Assembly (NCBI RefSeq): GCF_047663525.1
Contig: NC_092621.1
Location: 82,060,501-82,124,500 of the forward strand
Length of the DNA: 64,000 nt
Source: Anas platyrhynchos
Lineage: Eukaryota > Chordata > Aves > Anseriformes > Anatidae
Reading direction: 5' to 3'
Both the position numbers and the translations under genes were made by a program. The notes beneath the pieces were generated by a model. It was not told the DNA's origin, searched no databases, and worked only from the letters and a program-made list of their open reading frames with translations. Position 1 is the stretch's first letter. Every line of letters begins with the position of its first letter. Positions 51,328 to 63,477 of the stretch are shown in pieces.

Positions 51328-51721
51328 TTGCAATAGTAAAGAATATTTTATTAAAATGGAAGCTTGTCAAACCTTATGTATCAAAACTAAGGCCATAGCT
51401 AATCATAACACAAAGTTAACTTCAAACGCTTCTTACAAGACAATATAATTTAGAAATCTTATACAAAGCTATTTTACAAGTGAGTACTCAAACATTCTGA
51501 AATGTAGTTTTACTTCTTCTAATATGCTGTATCAATTATCTGAGTGACAATATTTAATTGTAAAAAGTACCGAAGTACCAGCATATAAAGCCTGTGTTAT
51601 TTCGATCAGTGAGGAAAGTAATCTTCTACATGACTCTACAGAAACAAAGTAGAAAATATTGGAATGGCAGATGTCACTAATTCATCCCTTTTGCCACGAA
51701 TTCATGTCTTCTTTTCTGATG
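51328..51721 (-). other. CETN3: CETN3 3' untranslated region (predicted)
   Basis: This AT-rich sequence follows the stop codon. It runs about 390 bases to the first AATAAA on the minus strand plus a usual 15-20 base spacing. The exact cleavage point is inferred, and longer forms cannot be ruled out. Confidence 0.7.
51347..51352 (-). terminator. CETN3: CETN3 polyadenylation signal AATAAA
   Basis: TTTATT on the plus strand reads AATAAA in the gene's sense. It lies about 370 bases past the stop and is followed on the minus strand by a T-rich stretch near 51300-51315 that could serve as the downstream element. It is the first canonical hexamer after the stop. Confidence 0.75.
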
Positions 51722-51765
51722 TTAAACGTCTCCAGTCATAATAGCAATGAACTCTTCTTGATTGA
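51722..51765 (-). CDS. CETN3: CETN3 coding exon 5 (end of EF-hand 4, stop)
   Basis: This terminal coding exon is too short for ordinary ORF listing. Its 44 bases complete the Ile codon and give [13 protein letters not shown] followed by TAA at 51722-51724. The acceptor reads CTATAG/TCAATCAAG. It finishes the fourth EF-hand (INQEE) and the short C-terminal helix. It lies 7.1 kb from exon 4. The last residue is Val, not the Ile of the human protein, which is a conservative change. Confidence 0.96.
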
Positions 51766-54700
51766 CTATAGAAAAAAAAAAAGAAAAATATTAGACAAAC
51801 AGCAAATATCCATAAAACAGAAGAGAAAATAATGTGTGTATCTGTATTATGCTTTTCTCTGCAGGTTTCCAACTTAGTATTTGTTGGGTCTGACAGATTG
51901 CTAACCACGCTTTATACATGATTTTTTTTTCCATTTAGAACAGAGTTTTCACTTTTTTTTTTTCTTTTGCATGTAAAAGGGTAAAGTCAGAATGCAATCT
52001 TAATTATGTGTGATACTTAAGCCAGAATCTAGCTTTTATATAACAAGATACTATTTCTAATGCTGAAAGTAAAAATATTCTAAAAAAACAAAAATATTAG
52101 AAAAGTATTTAAAAAGATGGCTAAGCAAAAACATGCCACTTTATGACTTTAACATATATTAAAATGTTAAACACGGTAAATAAAACGTATTAAACACATG
52201 CTTCTCAAGTAACAATGCAGTAGTTTCAGTTATGATCAAATTCTGTTTTATTCTTCAAGTCATCATTCAGACCTTTGTGTTCCTCCTCCCTCAAAAAAAC
52301 AAAAAAAAACAACACACCCACACCATCATTTTCCTCTCTGCCAAACCTGTAACACTTGCCAAAATACAAAATGAATTTTAAGATAATTTACTAATGATTC
52401 AATAAATTAGCTAGAATTAAAAAGGACTTTTGACAAGCTCTTCCCCCATCTGAACTTTCTTCATTTTACAGTTATAATTAACTGAAATTTTACACAAATG
52501 TACTCGAAGAAATTAAGTCATAATAATAAATTAATTAGCAGTCATTAATTATTTTGCTGCACTTATACCTGAGCTATTGACCTTACTCATATGTTAAAAC
52601 AGAGGCACTGTAGAAGAGTTAGCCAATGAACATGTTCACTCTGCAACTAATTACTGTGCTGGGGAATGATTAGAGTAACTCAGTGAAACGAAGAGACCAG
52701 ACACGTATGACAAATTTTCCCCGACAATTATCTACCCCAGCCAGCGTACCCAAGTTATTCCTAAACAAAGTATTGCAAAGCATGAGTTACATTTAAAGCC
52801 GGAAGAAAGCAAAGCAAATTAACTACGTTAAAAATATATTAAAAAATAAAATAAAATAAATCTGCCCTCTTGCAACACATTTTAAAAAATAAGAGACAAG
52901 TTATTTTAATCTAGTTGAGGACCATACATCCTGAAATGTTAGTCAGTCACCGGATTCTACTACACATAAGAACAACGTTGTCTGTGTGATGTTAAAAAGC
53001 ATTTCTACAACTTTACCTCATTAATATCTTCAAATATAACCATATATTTCTATACTTGATACATTTATCATGTGTTGAGTTCAGATGATTACAACATTTC
53101 TGCAAGTTCTCTTTTATGTATTGGTATGTCTTTTCCACCTTAATTATGTGTCAATGCATTTTTGTTCTTAGAATGTAGTGGCTAGCAATGATTTGATACT
53201 AATCATTGTCATTTTAATGGTTTATATTACAAAACAGATACTGAGAAGGTGTGAAAGAGCTGAGAAACAGTTCTAGCTATTTAAAAGGGGAATATATTTG
53301 GAGCAGATGCTGAAATAATTAAGAATATGGATAAGAGGAGAGGGTGGATGATTATGAAACACATACAGGATATTTACGTGTATGAATATTTATCGATTCA
53401 TTCGTAGAAAGTGAAGGTTGAAGGGCAGAATAAGGAACAAAGAACAGTTTTAAGAAAACAGAACAGATGAGTTTGGGTCGGTTTTGGCTCTACTAAAATG
53501 CTTTACATTCAGCAATAGTTCTGATTCTTGGTCAGTTACACTGAAAATCACAAAAATATGGGTTTGGAATTATCAATTAAAGCTTTTATGCATATAAAAC
53601 AAGTGCCATATGATTTAGTTATACTGGTCAACAGGCAACATATTCCTTTCCCTTGTTAAGCCTCTGAAATTGCTTTAAGTTACAAAAATGAAAAGAGAGT
53701 AGACATTGAAGCCAATAAGTTGCTTTAAAAAATACTTACAGGTTATCTTATTTAAGATAATTTCCAGTTTCACTGTTTACTTGATGAAGAGAGCAATAGT
53801 CTCAATATACATGACCTTTCCCAACAGCAGTTATCTGAAGAACATATCTGGAGTCCAAAGAAGCTTTTCAGTAAGCCACATTAAGCAGGAATTTTGAGAT
53901 GAAACTTAATCAGGTTAGTTGTAAGAACAGAAATTAGATGGAACCACACACACATCTGGCTGATGACCACAGAAATCTAGCTACTCCCTAAAACTTAACA
54001 ATTGGAAAAGTATGATTCAAACATCTGGCAAAGCTACTAAGATTTTAAAGATGAAAATGAAGTAGGCTATGGTCAACTTCACAGATCAGGCAAAATTATT
54101 AGTATAAAATTGCAGTTAGTAATGTGAAGCCATTGGTTGTTCTCCAAGTAGTCAAGATGTCAGAAAAGGGATGAGTAGTTAGCTTGGGCTCAGACTACGC
54201 CCTGACATTTTACACCTATTCTCTTCTACTGTTGCTTCTGAAGACTCTTCCCTAGTCTTTGGTGAACCTTATGCAAGGCTCTGAATTAAATGGCTTGCAT
54301 TTCCCCTCGCTACATACAAAGTAAATTATGTATCTTTGTCAGCAATTAACAAGGAGTAAGCTCTGAATTTCCTCTAATTCACTTAGACAATCAATTTCTA
54401 CAAATACACTAAATCTATTAAAAGATAACAAATTCATAATTCTGTGTTGAGAAATTAATTACTCTTACAAATTCTAAATACCTTTTGAGTTACTGAACAC
54501 TAAAATCACAGCCCAATCCCTTGCTCAAAGCAGCCTATCTAAATCAGGATGTTCAGGCTCTGAAACATCTCCAAGGCTCCAGTGCTTACCTACCTTCATG
54601 GTCTGAAAAAGTTACAGCATCCAGAAAGACCACAACTGATTTTAGAGGTCTGTCTTTCTCCAGGACCTACGGCATACCCCCTACAGCCCAAATGCTCACT

Positions 54701-57700
54701 GCAGCATGATACAAATTCCTTCCTTTGTAGGCAAGCCTGCAGGCACATCAGCTTGTCAGTCCAATATGAAGCCCTAAATGCATGTCAAATTATTCTATTT
54801 CTATGGTACTGTTCCAGGACATTACCGACCAGAGGGCAAACATTAGACACAGAAAAAGAGGCAAAAGCTGGAACTACATATTACATTATTTTTACCTCTT
54901 CAGCCATAAGCCTGCACGTAGGACACTAAGCACTGAACTTTAAAAAAAAAATCCAAAATACAAGACCCTTGTGTTTTGTTGCACAAGAGAAATAGAAGTA
55001 GTGGATTAGATTTTTAATTCTATCTATTAGATTTGAAAATATTTTCCCACAGTAATTACACAGACTTGCTGTTCAGGGCACACAATGCCCAGCTCCCTGG
55101 ATGGGTGGTTCACGTCCATTTCCTGCAGCCGAGGATGTACCAGCATCAAGGGCTGCACAGAACAAACACAGCCCTGGTATTATCAAGTAGATTGAACAAC
55201 CAATATTCACGTCTTGACTGAATTTTCACCTCATACAGGCAAATTATTTGCTGTATTTTTTGGAATCAATTGTTTCTGCTATGGGATTATGGAAATACTG
55301 TGCTTATGAGAATGGCTGAACAGCTCTGCAGAAGAGGAACAGAATGCATTTCCTCAACGTACTGAGGATTTTTTTTTTCTTTTTTTTCCCCCCAGTACAC
55401 TGACAAAATGATGGATGAGTAAGTTGGAGAGTCTTTCATGTGTTGCCTGGTTATGTGATGGACTACTGAAAAATACAGAAAGAAAAGGTCAAAAAGGCAG
55501 AGGGGAGTAACATTTTCTCTCCAGAAGTACTGTGCTGAGACTGACTGCTGTTTAACAAGAAACAAAACAAAAGTAATTAAAAAAAAATTACATATGCTTA
55601 TGGTATTCATACTAACCTACCTCCTTCTGACACAACCTCTACCCAGGTGTTTGTGATACAATTTCTGAAGACTATTCCAGAAATATTCCGTAGCCAGTTT
55701 CAATACTGCACACATCCCAAAACTGGAAGCCAAAGGAAGTTATAAGAACCACAAATGCAAACATCCCTACCAAAATATTCTCTGATTCAAAACATCTTTG
55801 TTCAATAATGTTGCTAAGTGGAAATACAATATTATAATGATAAACAATTTTTCCAACATCCAAACAAACTGCAAAGAGAAATGTGGTAACAATTCCCAGT
55901 AACCCAGGTAATCCTCCTCAGACTCGGGATCTGTTCACAAGTTAGTCACAATGAAATGAGAAGCAATCACAGTCTTCCCTAGTCTCAGATTTCATTCATT
56001 TCCACTACATACATCATCATAAAGTAAGCATTATTACAGTTAATATGAAGAAAACGTTGTCTTGGAGAGGTAAGAAAGCATATTAATTCAGTGGAGCTTT
56101 TTTTTTCCCCACCTCTCCACAATTTTCTGCCAGAATCTAAGACCCAACACTGGATTATGTTTCCTATAGATGCATCCACACAGGACAAAAACTGCACGAA
56201 CTGACAGCACGGAGTTTCTAAAAACAGCCATACTCCAAAACAGGAGTCACTCCTAAGACCAGCTGTATGAAAATAAGATGATTTACCTTTTTAAGACAGA
56301 TGTAAATATGTCGAGAATACTTCAGCAGCAAGTTTGTCAGAGTGTACCAGCACAGCTCAGTAGTTTCACTACAAAGACTAAGGTTCAAGCAGCCTGGATA
56401 TCACATAACAGACCTTATTTCACTGTGAACAAAACAATCTTTCAAATGTAACAAGAGCGTTTAACCACAAGTGGTATTATTCCTGTATTTAAGGCATCAA
56501 TTAAAAATGCTACCAACTAATACTTTCAGATTTGTTTTCCTTGGCAGGAAAAGAAGGAGAACTAGATGACAGTGAAATTTTGTTACATGACCCAGATGTT
56601 TGAAACTGAACAGAACAGTGACTCACGGGATTATTTACTTTTTCAGAATGAATCTTCAAAGCTAGAAGCAGCATCAGTTTTCTTTAAAGGACAGAAAACA
56701 CAGAACATTATGGATAAACAGTACCACATACAAACATTATGCTGCCGGTCTTTCATATTCAATCTTGTGCTAGACTACTCTAAGAAAGAAAAATAATAGA
56801 TAAATAAGGAAAATGATGACAGGGGAGGGTCCTGTCATCAAAAAGGATATACATGTGAACTGCATTTTGGAACTAGTTGGTGCGCTCTCCTGCTTGTGGG
56901 GTGCCCGCCGTTGCAATCGCCAGTAAACTGCTGCTTCACTGAGATCCTCACCTGAGCCTAAGTTATTGGCTACGGAGTGTTTCTCACAATTATGCCCTTC
57001 CTAAAAGGAGCTACAGGTCTATATTAGCTTGTAGTCAAAGACCATCAGTGATCCTGATTCAGGTGTCTCCACTGGTAACTCCAGGAGAGAAACAAAGAAC
57101 AAAATGTGCATGTGGACTGATGTTTTCTACTTGCTCTCACCTCTACAGCTACTCCTTCAAATAAAACTAATATGAGTCTTTAGAGAAATAAACAAAAGGT
57201 AATACAGGCAATGCAATGCTGTTATACCTATTCCTTTTAAAAAATAAAACAAGCTCAAAATAAAGCATATAACAAACAGCTAGTCTGGGCAGATGGCTTG
57301 CTATGCAGTTACTGAAACAGATACCAATGCAAGAAATGTGTGGAGGACACACCTGGCAGTGTGGAGGAACACCAGAATTACGCAGTGTGGATTTATTAGG
57401 GAACCAGGGCCTCAGAAAACAGAGAGATACCAGAAGACAGTATTTCCAAAAGGAAAGAAAAGTTTTCTCAACTATGCAATACTCTTGTAGTAACAGTGTC
57501 AACAATAACACTCTAATGGCAATTAAAACAGAGAGCTTCAGCTATCTTTGCCTTCAGGCTCCCTGTTTTCACCACTACACTGACACAAAGTTTGCATTTC
57601 CACAGCACCTATCTTGTCTGAATGTCCTGTTTTTCCTCTTGAAAGAAAACCGTCTGACTGTTTCGGTACTTGAGTAACTGCAAACAAGCACAGGCCAGCA

Positions 57701-60700
57701 GCTGACAAACTCGTAGTTGTTATTCCACACTGGAGCATACATCTACCACAAGCAGAACAGAGAAAAATGTCTGTCAGGGCTGACAGCAATGCGTTGTTTT
57801 TCCCCCACTGTTGGAGTTTTGAATCCAACAGATGTTGTTGCTGACAAATAGAAATGTTACTGCATCTGAAAAAGGTGATGAACTGCTACTGAAATCGCAG
57901 ATGAGAATGGCCAAAAAGAAAAAAGAAAAGAAAGAAACAAAAACCTCAGAAGTAGGTTTCTGTGATTCTTTGACATGCAGCATCTGTGTTGACTGTCTGA
58001 AGTGAGTGGCTCCTGAAATCCATGTGTTAAGGTTTCAGGTGTGAATGTGAAGGTTTAACTTAAGGGGAAGGAGGCGGGGGAAGACACCACCGTTAAGCTG
58101 AAGTGCTTAGGAAGATTTAATGAGCATAGCATCAAGTTAGATTTGTTATTTCATTCTTTATCCAGCTAATAAGCCTCCTCTGCAGCCCACTCTGTATAGA
58201 CCTTGTTGATTGCCCTGAGCAATTTTTCACACAGAGTTCTTCAGCACCCCTGAGTCCAGAAGCACATTAGAGACTCATCCCAGCTGATGTTGCTTGGACC
58301 CAGGGTTAAGTCCAGCATGATTTATTAGTCAGATACAGATTATTACACTAACAGGCTGAAATCACAACAATGACACATTACCACTTAAGAAACACTGGAC
58401 TAGAAGATCAAAAGAAGTCCTCTTAGCACTTTGTACTACATTAATGACTACATTAATGAATCAGTAAGAGGGTTACTGATTCTTACTCCTACTGATTCAT
58501 ACAGAAATAAGAATGTAATGTAGTACAAGGACTCTTCCATGTACCAATTCAGTTACTTCTGCTTTCAGCTAAACTTTAACAAATCTTTTAATAAGCATTG
58601 GTTGATTAAGAGTTGTGATGAATTTGAGGGTGAGAAATCAATTTGGTTTTTAGACTACACCACGCATTTCCAGGGCTAGTAGGTATCAAAAACTATTTCT
58701 CTTTTATGTAAGCAAAATCAAGGCTGAGCTGAGAGGTGTTTTTTTTTTTTTTAAAAAAGAAAAAGATGACAACGTTAAAATTTCAGGCATTTTCAAGTTA
58801 ATACAATATTTTAAAAGGGGAGAAGATTAAGAATGAACTATATGGGATTTTAACTCTTCATACTTACTTTCTCCATCTCCATCTTTATCAAATTCTTCAA
58901 TCATAGCCCGTAGTTCTTCATCGGACATATTTTCACCCAGTTCTCTAGCAACCCGACGCAGGTTTCTCAGACTTATTTTACCAGAGTCATCATCATCGAA
59001 CAATTTGAATGCCTTGAGTATTTCTTCATGTGGATCTCTGTCCAATATCCAGTCTGTCACTGTAGGAAGGATACTGAAATTAGACTAAAAGATTCAGAAT
59101 GACAAACACACATTCTTCCTATCACCTCAGTCTATTTCAGATTTTATCTATTCTTCCATTTTTAACCTATTCCAATTCATATGCATAAATTGCTTGCCAG
59201 CTATCTGACCTTTGTCAACTCTTCTCATAAGTTGAGTTTCTCTTTGGCATACACCAGTTACAGGGGAAAACTACACGGTAGTTTAGACACACTCGTGCTT
59301 TCAATAGACTTTCCTATATAAATTGAAAATATACATGTGCCTTCTCTGTTCCAAGCTTGCACTTCAGAAAAAAAAAAAAAAACATCAGCTATGACAGACA
59401 CAGATATTTTAATTTGTTGATTTTAAATGTTATGATCTGGACACAGTTTTGACTTGGGGAGAACACTGCAACAACACTAAGTAATGAATAACATTCACAT
59501 GGAACTTCTCTTTTAGATACAAAAGTGCCCCCCCAAAAAAGAAAAAAGCAATCCCAACAACAAAACCAGAGCCCAAGGGTTATGAAAAGGACACAACTAC
59601 GAGCTGCAGGATATTCATTTTGAAAGAATTCACCAGTCTTGGTTATTCCTTTTACCAAATGCATTTGTTAGCTTCTGCAACAGAGAAAACAGGCAAACTA
59701 GCTTGTTTTACAAAAAATATTTTGCTTGTAATTATTTCAGACATTTCTGCAATACCTTCACATCTTCGTACCTGCTAGTCTTGTACTACAGGACTTACTA
59801 AGACTTTTACAAAGTCATTAAAGATACACCATCCTCATTTGTGCAAAGAGAAGCACTTAGCATCTGCTACTGTTTGCAGATGGATTGCCTCCTCTGGCTC
59901 AGTGAACTTGAAATTAAACTATTAGATTCAAGCTTAGATAAGCTCGCTATAGTAATGAGGTTTTCTTATTTTCATATATCTCTATATTTATACATTTAGG
60001 TATTTATTTATATAATGTATACTAAAATGCATATAAAAATCTCTCAGATTTTTATTAAAATATTTTTATCTAAAACTACTTTGCATAGCAGCACTACATC
60101 ATTTGATAAATCCTACTTTTTCTGGCAGAAAGGCAACTGCAACACTAGCTGAAGAACAATAAAACACTATGTCTCTAAATATCATAGGTCAAATGTCTGT
60201 ACAGAACAAGACAAAATACAATTGTATCTTTATACATTTCAGATGGTCAGTTCCAACATTTAAAACACAGATTATAATTATGCAAAACTGATGGCTCAAC
60301 ATTTTTTTAAAAACTATATTCAGCCAGCTCTTCAGAATAATAGTTTCTATAACCTATTTTCTCCAACCCCCTGATCCTTCTGCCACAACTGGCATCAAGT
60401 TCAACTCTGTGACAAGGACATATCATGTTATAACTCCATTCAAATCAGATTCAAGTTTTTCGATTGGTGCAATTGCCTTCCTGGTGCATGTTGTGCTTTC
60501 TACATGACTTTTCCTAGCTTCTCACAGCACTTTTGACTGCCTACCTTGTATTGGTCCTGGCTGTGACAGAACTGAACATTAGGATCTAGTATTATATCAT
60601 TTTTTTTTTAATTTTTATTTTTTAATAAGGACTGATCAATTCTATTCCCCCACAGACTTCAATTTTCTTCTGACTCAGAATTTGCTCTAACTTGGAATAT

Positions 60701-63477
60701 GGCTAAGGAAAAAATATTATGTGTCATTAACAACACATTTTCTCCAATCCTAACCTATAAAATCTCTAAGGGTCACCACATTTATAACAGTAATTGTTTC
60801 ACCATTACCAAGCAGATAGTTATTTGTATCCAAAAACAGTACTATGGTGGTAGTTTATTTTCAGAAACCTTATGTAATTTAATACCCTGAACACATGGAG
60901 TGGAATCATGAAATAGAGATATAAAGCTGTAGCATATATATGAAGGGATCCCAGTTTATATTTTTGGTAAATATGAATTGTATACAAAAGTACAATTTAC
61001 GTCTAACAATCTAAAAATCCTCAAGGAAACGTAATCCCTCATTTTTTTAATTCTGCAGATCACTCCATATACAAAGTATGTATAACTATGCAAAACACAC
61101 ACTCTTCAGATGAAAGAAGCTGCCTAATGAAATTCACTGTTTTTATCAGCAGCTGAAAATCCTTGATGTACAATACTTAGCATCTGCTTCAACTTCTCTT
61201 ATCTCTGTTTTATATGAAATCTGTATTCAGTTCACAGTTTGTCTCTGTGTACACTCCTTCCAATGAAAACCAGTGCCAACTACTTTTTCCAAGCGGGAAG
61301 GAGAGTCCTACAAAAATCAATAAACACAAAAACATCTACCTCTCAAGTTAGGGGCTATTCCTTTGTAGAAGTTTTATACAGATAAGGAATATGTGTAGCC
61401 TGTTTCCTTTTACACTGCTGTAACATGTATTCATCTCCATTTATCAGCTGACCATTCAATATACAACAAGTTACTTTCCTTCATTGTTCATGTTTCTGAA
61501 TAAAAATATGAAATTCAGTCTCCCTCCTCTATTTCCCAGTTACTGAAAATGCACACAAAGTACTCTGCCCAAACTCCAGTCTCTACTGTAAGCTAAGTTC
61601 CTCTGAAGGTAGTCTTCTACAGGTATAAAATCAAATACATACCAACTTCATTAAAATCTTCAAAAGTGATCTTGCCTGTTGCTTCTCGATCATAATCTTT
61701 AAGTATTTTCAGTACATCAGCTTTTTTCACATCAAAACCCAAGGCTCTCATTGCCACCTTTTGGAAGAAAATGGAAGTGCAACCAAATATGAATATTAAA
61801 CTACAGATTTTAAAAGTTTCTTGCTTTTAACAAGCACCTTATTGTCCAGGACTGACTATGCGTATCAGTGGGTTAGCAACAATAATAAATAAAATAAAAA
61901 CAAAAAATGCTTTGTATAAACATATCACCTAAAATTAACATTAACACATAAAACATCAGGTTATAAGTGGAAGACTTCTTTCCTGACTTTCCAAAAAAGT
62001 TTCAAGTACTGTGCCCTTTTCCAAGATTAAATTGAAAAGCGTTCTTTAAATTACTGAACATGTCTAAGTTTACAAGTCATCTTACAAGAGACTCAATTTA
62101 CCGCTTTTCCACCAATACCAGTGTAACTACAACCACATAAACCAATAACACTTATTTTTCCATTAGGTTAGGGATACATGCTTAGTTTCCACATTTCAAC
62201 AGAGATGGCAATCCTCAGCACACACCGCCTTGACTGCATTCAAACATATGAACATAACACTGAACCAGAAATAGAAAGCCACAATCCTGTTCAATATAGC
62301 CTTTCAAACCCTATGCTACACACTGACTTTGTAGAGAAGGAGATATTTCTTTACTCCATACCTTTCTGTTCTTCAACAGCACTAAATTCAGGGGTACCAT
62401 ATTTCATTAGACAGCTAATAAATATATTTCCAGTCAGACAGCTGGGAACAGGACAAACTGTACCAACAATCCCTAGTGGTACCCTATTCGCAGCTTTCAG
62501 CAGAGACAAAATACCCAAACTCTGGAATAAAGTTAAAATAGAAAATATTTTTACTGCTTTCTTGAGATAAAGCAAGACTGTGGAACAAGCAGCTTGGATT
62601 AGGCATTTCTTCCCCAAACAATCTTACTGTACCTATCGCAGGAACACTAGCCTCCCCAAGCCAGTAAAATTAGAATAGCAATTAATAAAAGGCTTAAAGA
62701 GCCTTTAATAAACTAATACAATGCTTCCTGAGACAGGAGGACTCGCTAGGAACAAGGACTGCCATCCCAACCTCCATCTGCTGACAGCTAGTAACAGGAG
62801 AGAAAAACTACAGATTCCCTCCCATAAGCACAGCAAAAAGCACACCTCATTCCTACAGACCATAGGCTCCCTGCTGAAAAATGCACAGTGGGTAAGCTCT
62901 GGTTTCTGGTCAGCAGCTTTATAAACGTGACTTACATCTTCTAGCTCAGTTTTTAAAACCTGTAGATTTTCACAACACCAAGCATTACATTATATAGTGC
63001 CTGTAAAAGGCACTACAAGACAGCTTTTCAGGAGCTGTTTTCCCACTTACTCGCCTGCCCAAGCTGCACCTGGGGAGCATTCAGATCTCTGTTATGCAGA
63101 ATGCTAGAGCCAATTCCGTGACTGCACTGTGTACAATGAGAGGAAAAAAGCTCAATCTTACATCCATGCAAACATCAATGCAATATTTGCAATTTCTTTT
63201 TTGAATATCTCCACTCCTTCAGCCTGGCAGGAGATGAAACACATGGAGCATTGTTAAAGATGCAGCTGCCATCATAAAAACTCACTTAGAAGAAGATATA
63301 TATTGCCTGTCCTAAAATTAATTAAATGAAAAAAAAAATACCTTCAATTCGTGGTAATTTATTGCTCTATCTTTGTCTGTATCAAACAACTCAAAGGCAT
63401 CTTTAATTTCTTGTTTCTGTTCCTCAGTTAGTTCTCTTCTTTTCTTCTTTTTCATTTTGTCCACTGAAAGCTCATTC
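51722..63477 (-). CDS. CETN3: Centrin-3, partial: coding exons 2-5 of 5
   Basis: Centrin-3 is a calmodulin-superfamily EF-hand protein of centrioles and basal bodies. In vertebrates it is known to bind Sfi1-type repeats, to act in centrosome duplication, and to associate with the nuclear-pore TREX-2 complex. The four joined exons give 161 complete residues plus one split codon. They match vertebrate centrin-3 nearly throughout, and with a six-residue exon 1 the total would be the family's usual 167. The order is a basic N-terminal segment ([11 protein letters not shown]), then EF1 [12 protein letters not shown] (canonical acidic spacing), EF2 [13 protein letters not shown] (one residue too long, degenerate), EF3 [12 protein letters not shown] (Asn instead of Glu at position 12, weak) and EF4 DKDGDGEINQEE (canonical). 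The C-terminus is MTGDV, where the human protein ends MTGDI. All intron phases agree (2, 0, 1, 1). The minus-strand orientation with a long gene-free 3' side matches the human locus. The start codon is unproven. Confidence 0.97.
56743..56988 (+). mobile_element. Solo LTR of an avian endogenous retrovirus (likely)
   Basis: This 246-base segment begins TG and ends CA. It is flanked directly on both sides by ATTATGC (56736-56742 and 56989-56995), which reads as a target-site duplication. The 3' part has the look of avian LTRs: an AGTAAA-type polyadenylation region before CTGCTGCTTCACTGAG and an end in TTTCTCACA. No gag, pol or env sequence lies nearby, so it would be a solo LTR. It sits antisense to CETN3 in intron 4. 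A 10-base perfect stem with a 7-base loop lies at 56814-56840. A 7-base duplication is longer than the usual 4-6, so the exact ends are not certain. Confidence 0.6.
58411..58537. repeat. Long interrupted palindrome in CETN3 intron 4
   Basis: The outer arms TTGTACTACATTA (58431-58443) and its exact reverse complement (58516-58528) enclose inner arms 58456-58470 and 58486-58500, which pair at 14 of 15 positions. Pairing continues weakly outward (GAAG..TCC) past a bulge. The left side also has a perfect 12-base tandem duplication, ACTACATTAATG, at 58435-58458. The whole could fold as one long hairpin. It may be a palindromic DNA-transposon (MITE) remnant or a structured RNA segment; I cannot name a family. 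Confidence 0.75.
58868..59059 (-). CDS. CETN3: CETN3 coding exon 4 (EF-hand 3 and start of EF-hand 4)
   Basis: This 192-base exon completes the split Val codon and encodes 63 residues beginning [14 protein letters not shown] and ending [10 protein letters not shown]. It leaves one base of the Ile codon shared with exon 5. The acceptor is CTTCCTACAG/TG and the donor is a strong GAAA/GTAAGTA. The segment is almost identical to human centrin-3 (ILD instead of ILE near the start). If the intron is retained, the frame adds [13 protein letters not shown] and stops, breaking the fourth calcium loop. Confidence 0.98.
59060..61642 (-). other. CETN3: CETN3 intron 3 (2.6 kb)
   Basis: AT-rich noncoding DNA bounded by GTTG/GTATGT and CTACAG/TG. 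It has an A-run near 59369-59382 and a short T-rich stretch near 60600-60621. I see no repeat family or extra exon in it. Confidence 0.9.
61643..61757 (-). CDS. CETN3: CETN3 coding exon 3 (EF-hand 2)
   Basis: This 115-base exon encodes 38 residues from VAMRALGFD to FEDFNEV, plus the first base of a split Val codon. The EF2 loop is degenerate, as is usual for centrin-3: it runs Asp-Tyr-Asp-Arg-Glu-Ala-Thr-Gly with an extra residue before the final Glu. The acceptor is CCAAAAG/GTGG, where purines directly precede the AG, and the donor is GTTG/GTATGT. Skipping this exon would shift the frame. Confidence 0.97.
61758..63341 (-). other. CETN3: CETN3 intron 2 (1.6 kb)
   Basis: Noncoding DNA between exons 2 and 3. 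I see no transposon or extra exon. Both splice junctions are weaker than the others in the gene: donor GTATTT, and an acceptor with purines before the AG. Confidence 0.9.
63342..63477 (-). CDS. CETN3: CETN3 coding exon 2 (basic N-terminus and EF-hand 1)
   Basis: This 136-base exon supplies the last base of a split Arg codon and then 45 residues, from NELSVDK to NYHELK. It holds the lysine/arginine-rich segment and the first EF-hand. The EF1 loop [12 protein letters not shown] has Asp at positions 1, 3 and 5 and Glu at 12, so calcium binding should be retained. Human centrin-3 has Glu and Asp where this protein has Arg (position 6) and Asn (position 9). The acceptor reads TATAG/G. The donor AAG/GTATTT is weaker than consensus. 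Confidence 0.96.

Larger units (their letters stand above)
51766..58867 (-). other. CETN3: CETN3 intron 4 (7.1 kb)
   Basis: This is AT-rich noncoding sequence between exons 4 and 5. It contains a likely solo LTR (56743-56988) and a long interrupted palindrome (58411-58537). No further centrin exon or other recognisable gene was seen. Open frames inside, such as those near 54521-54929 and 57303-57677, have no recognisable protein character. Confidence 0.9.
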
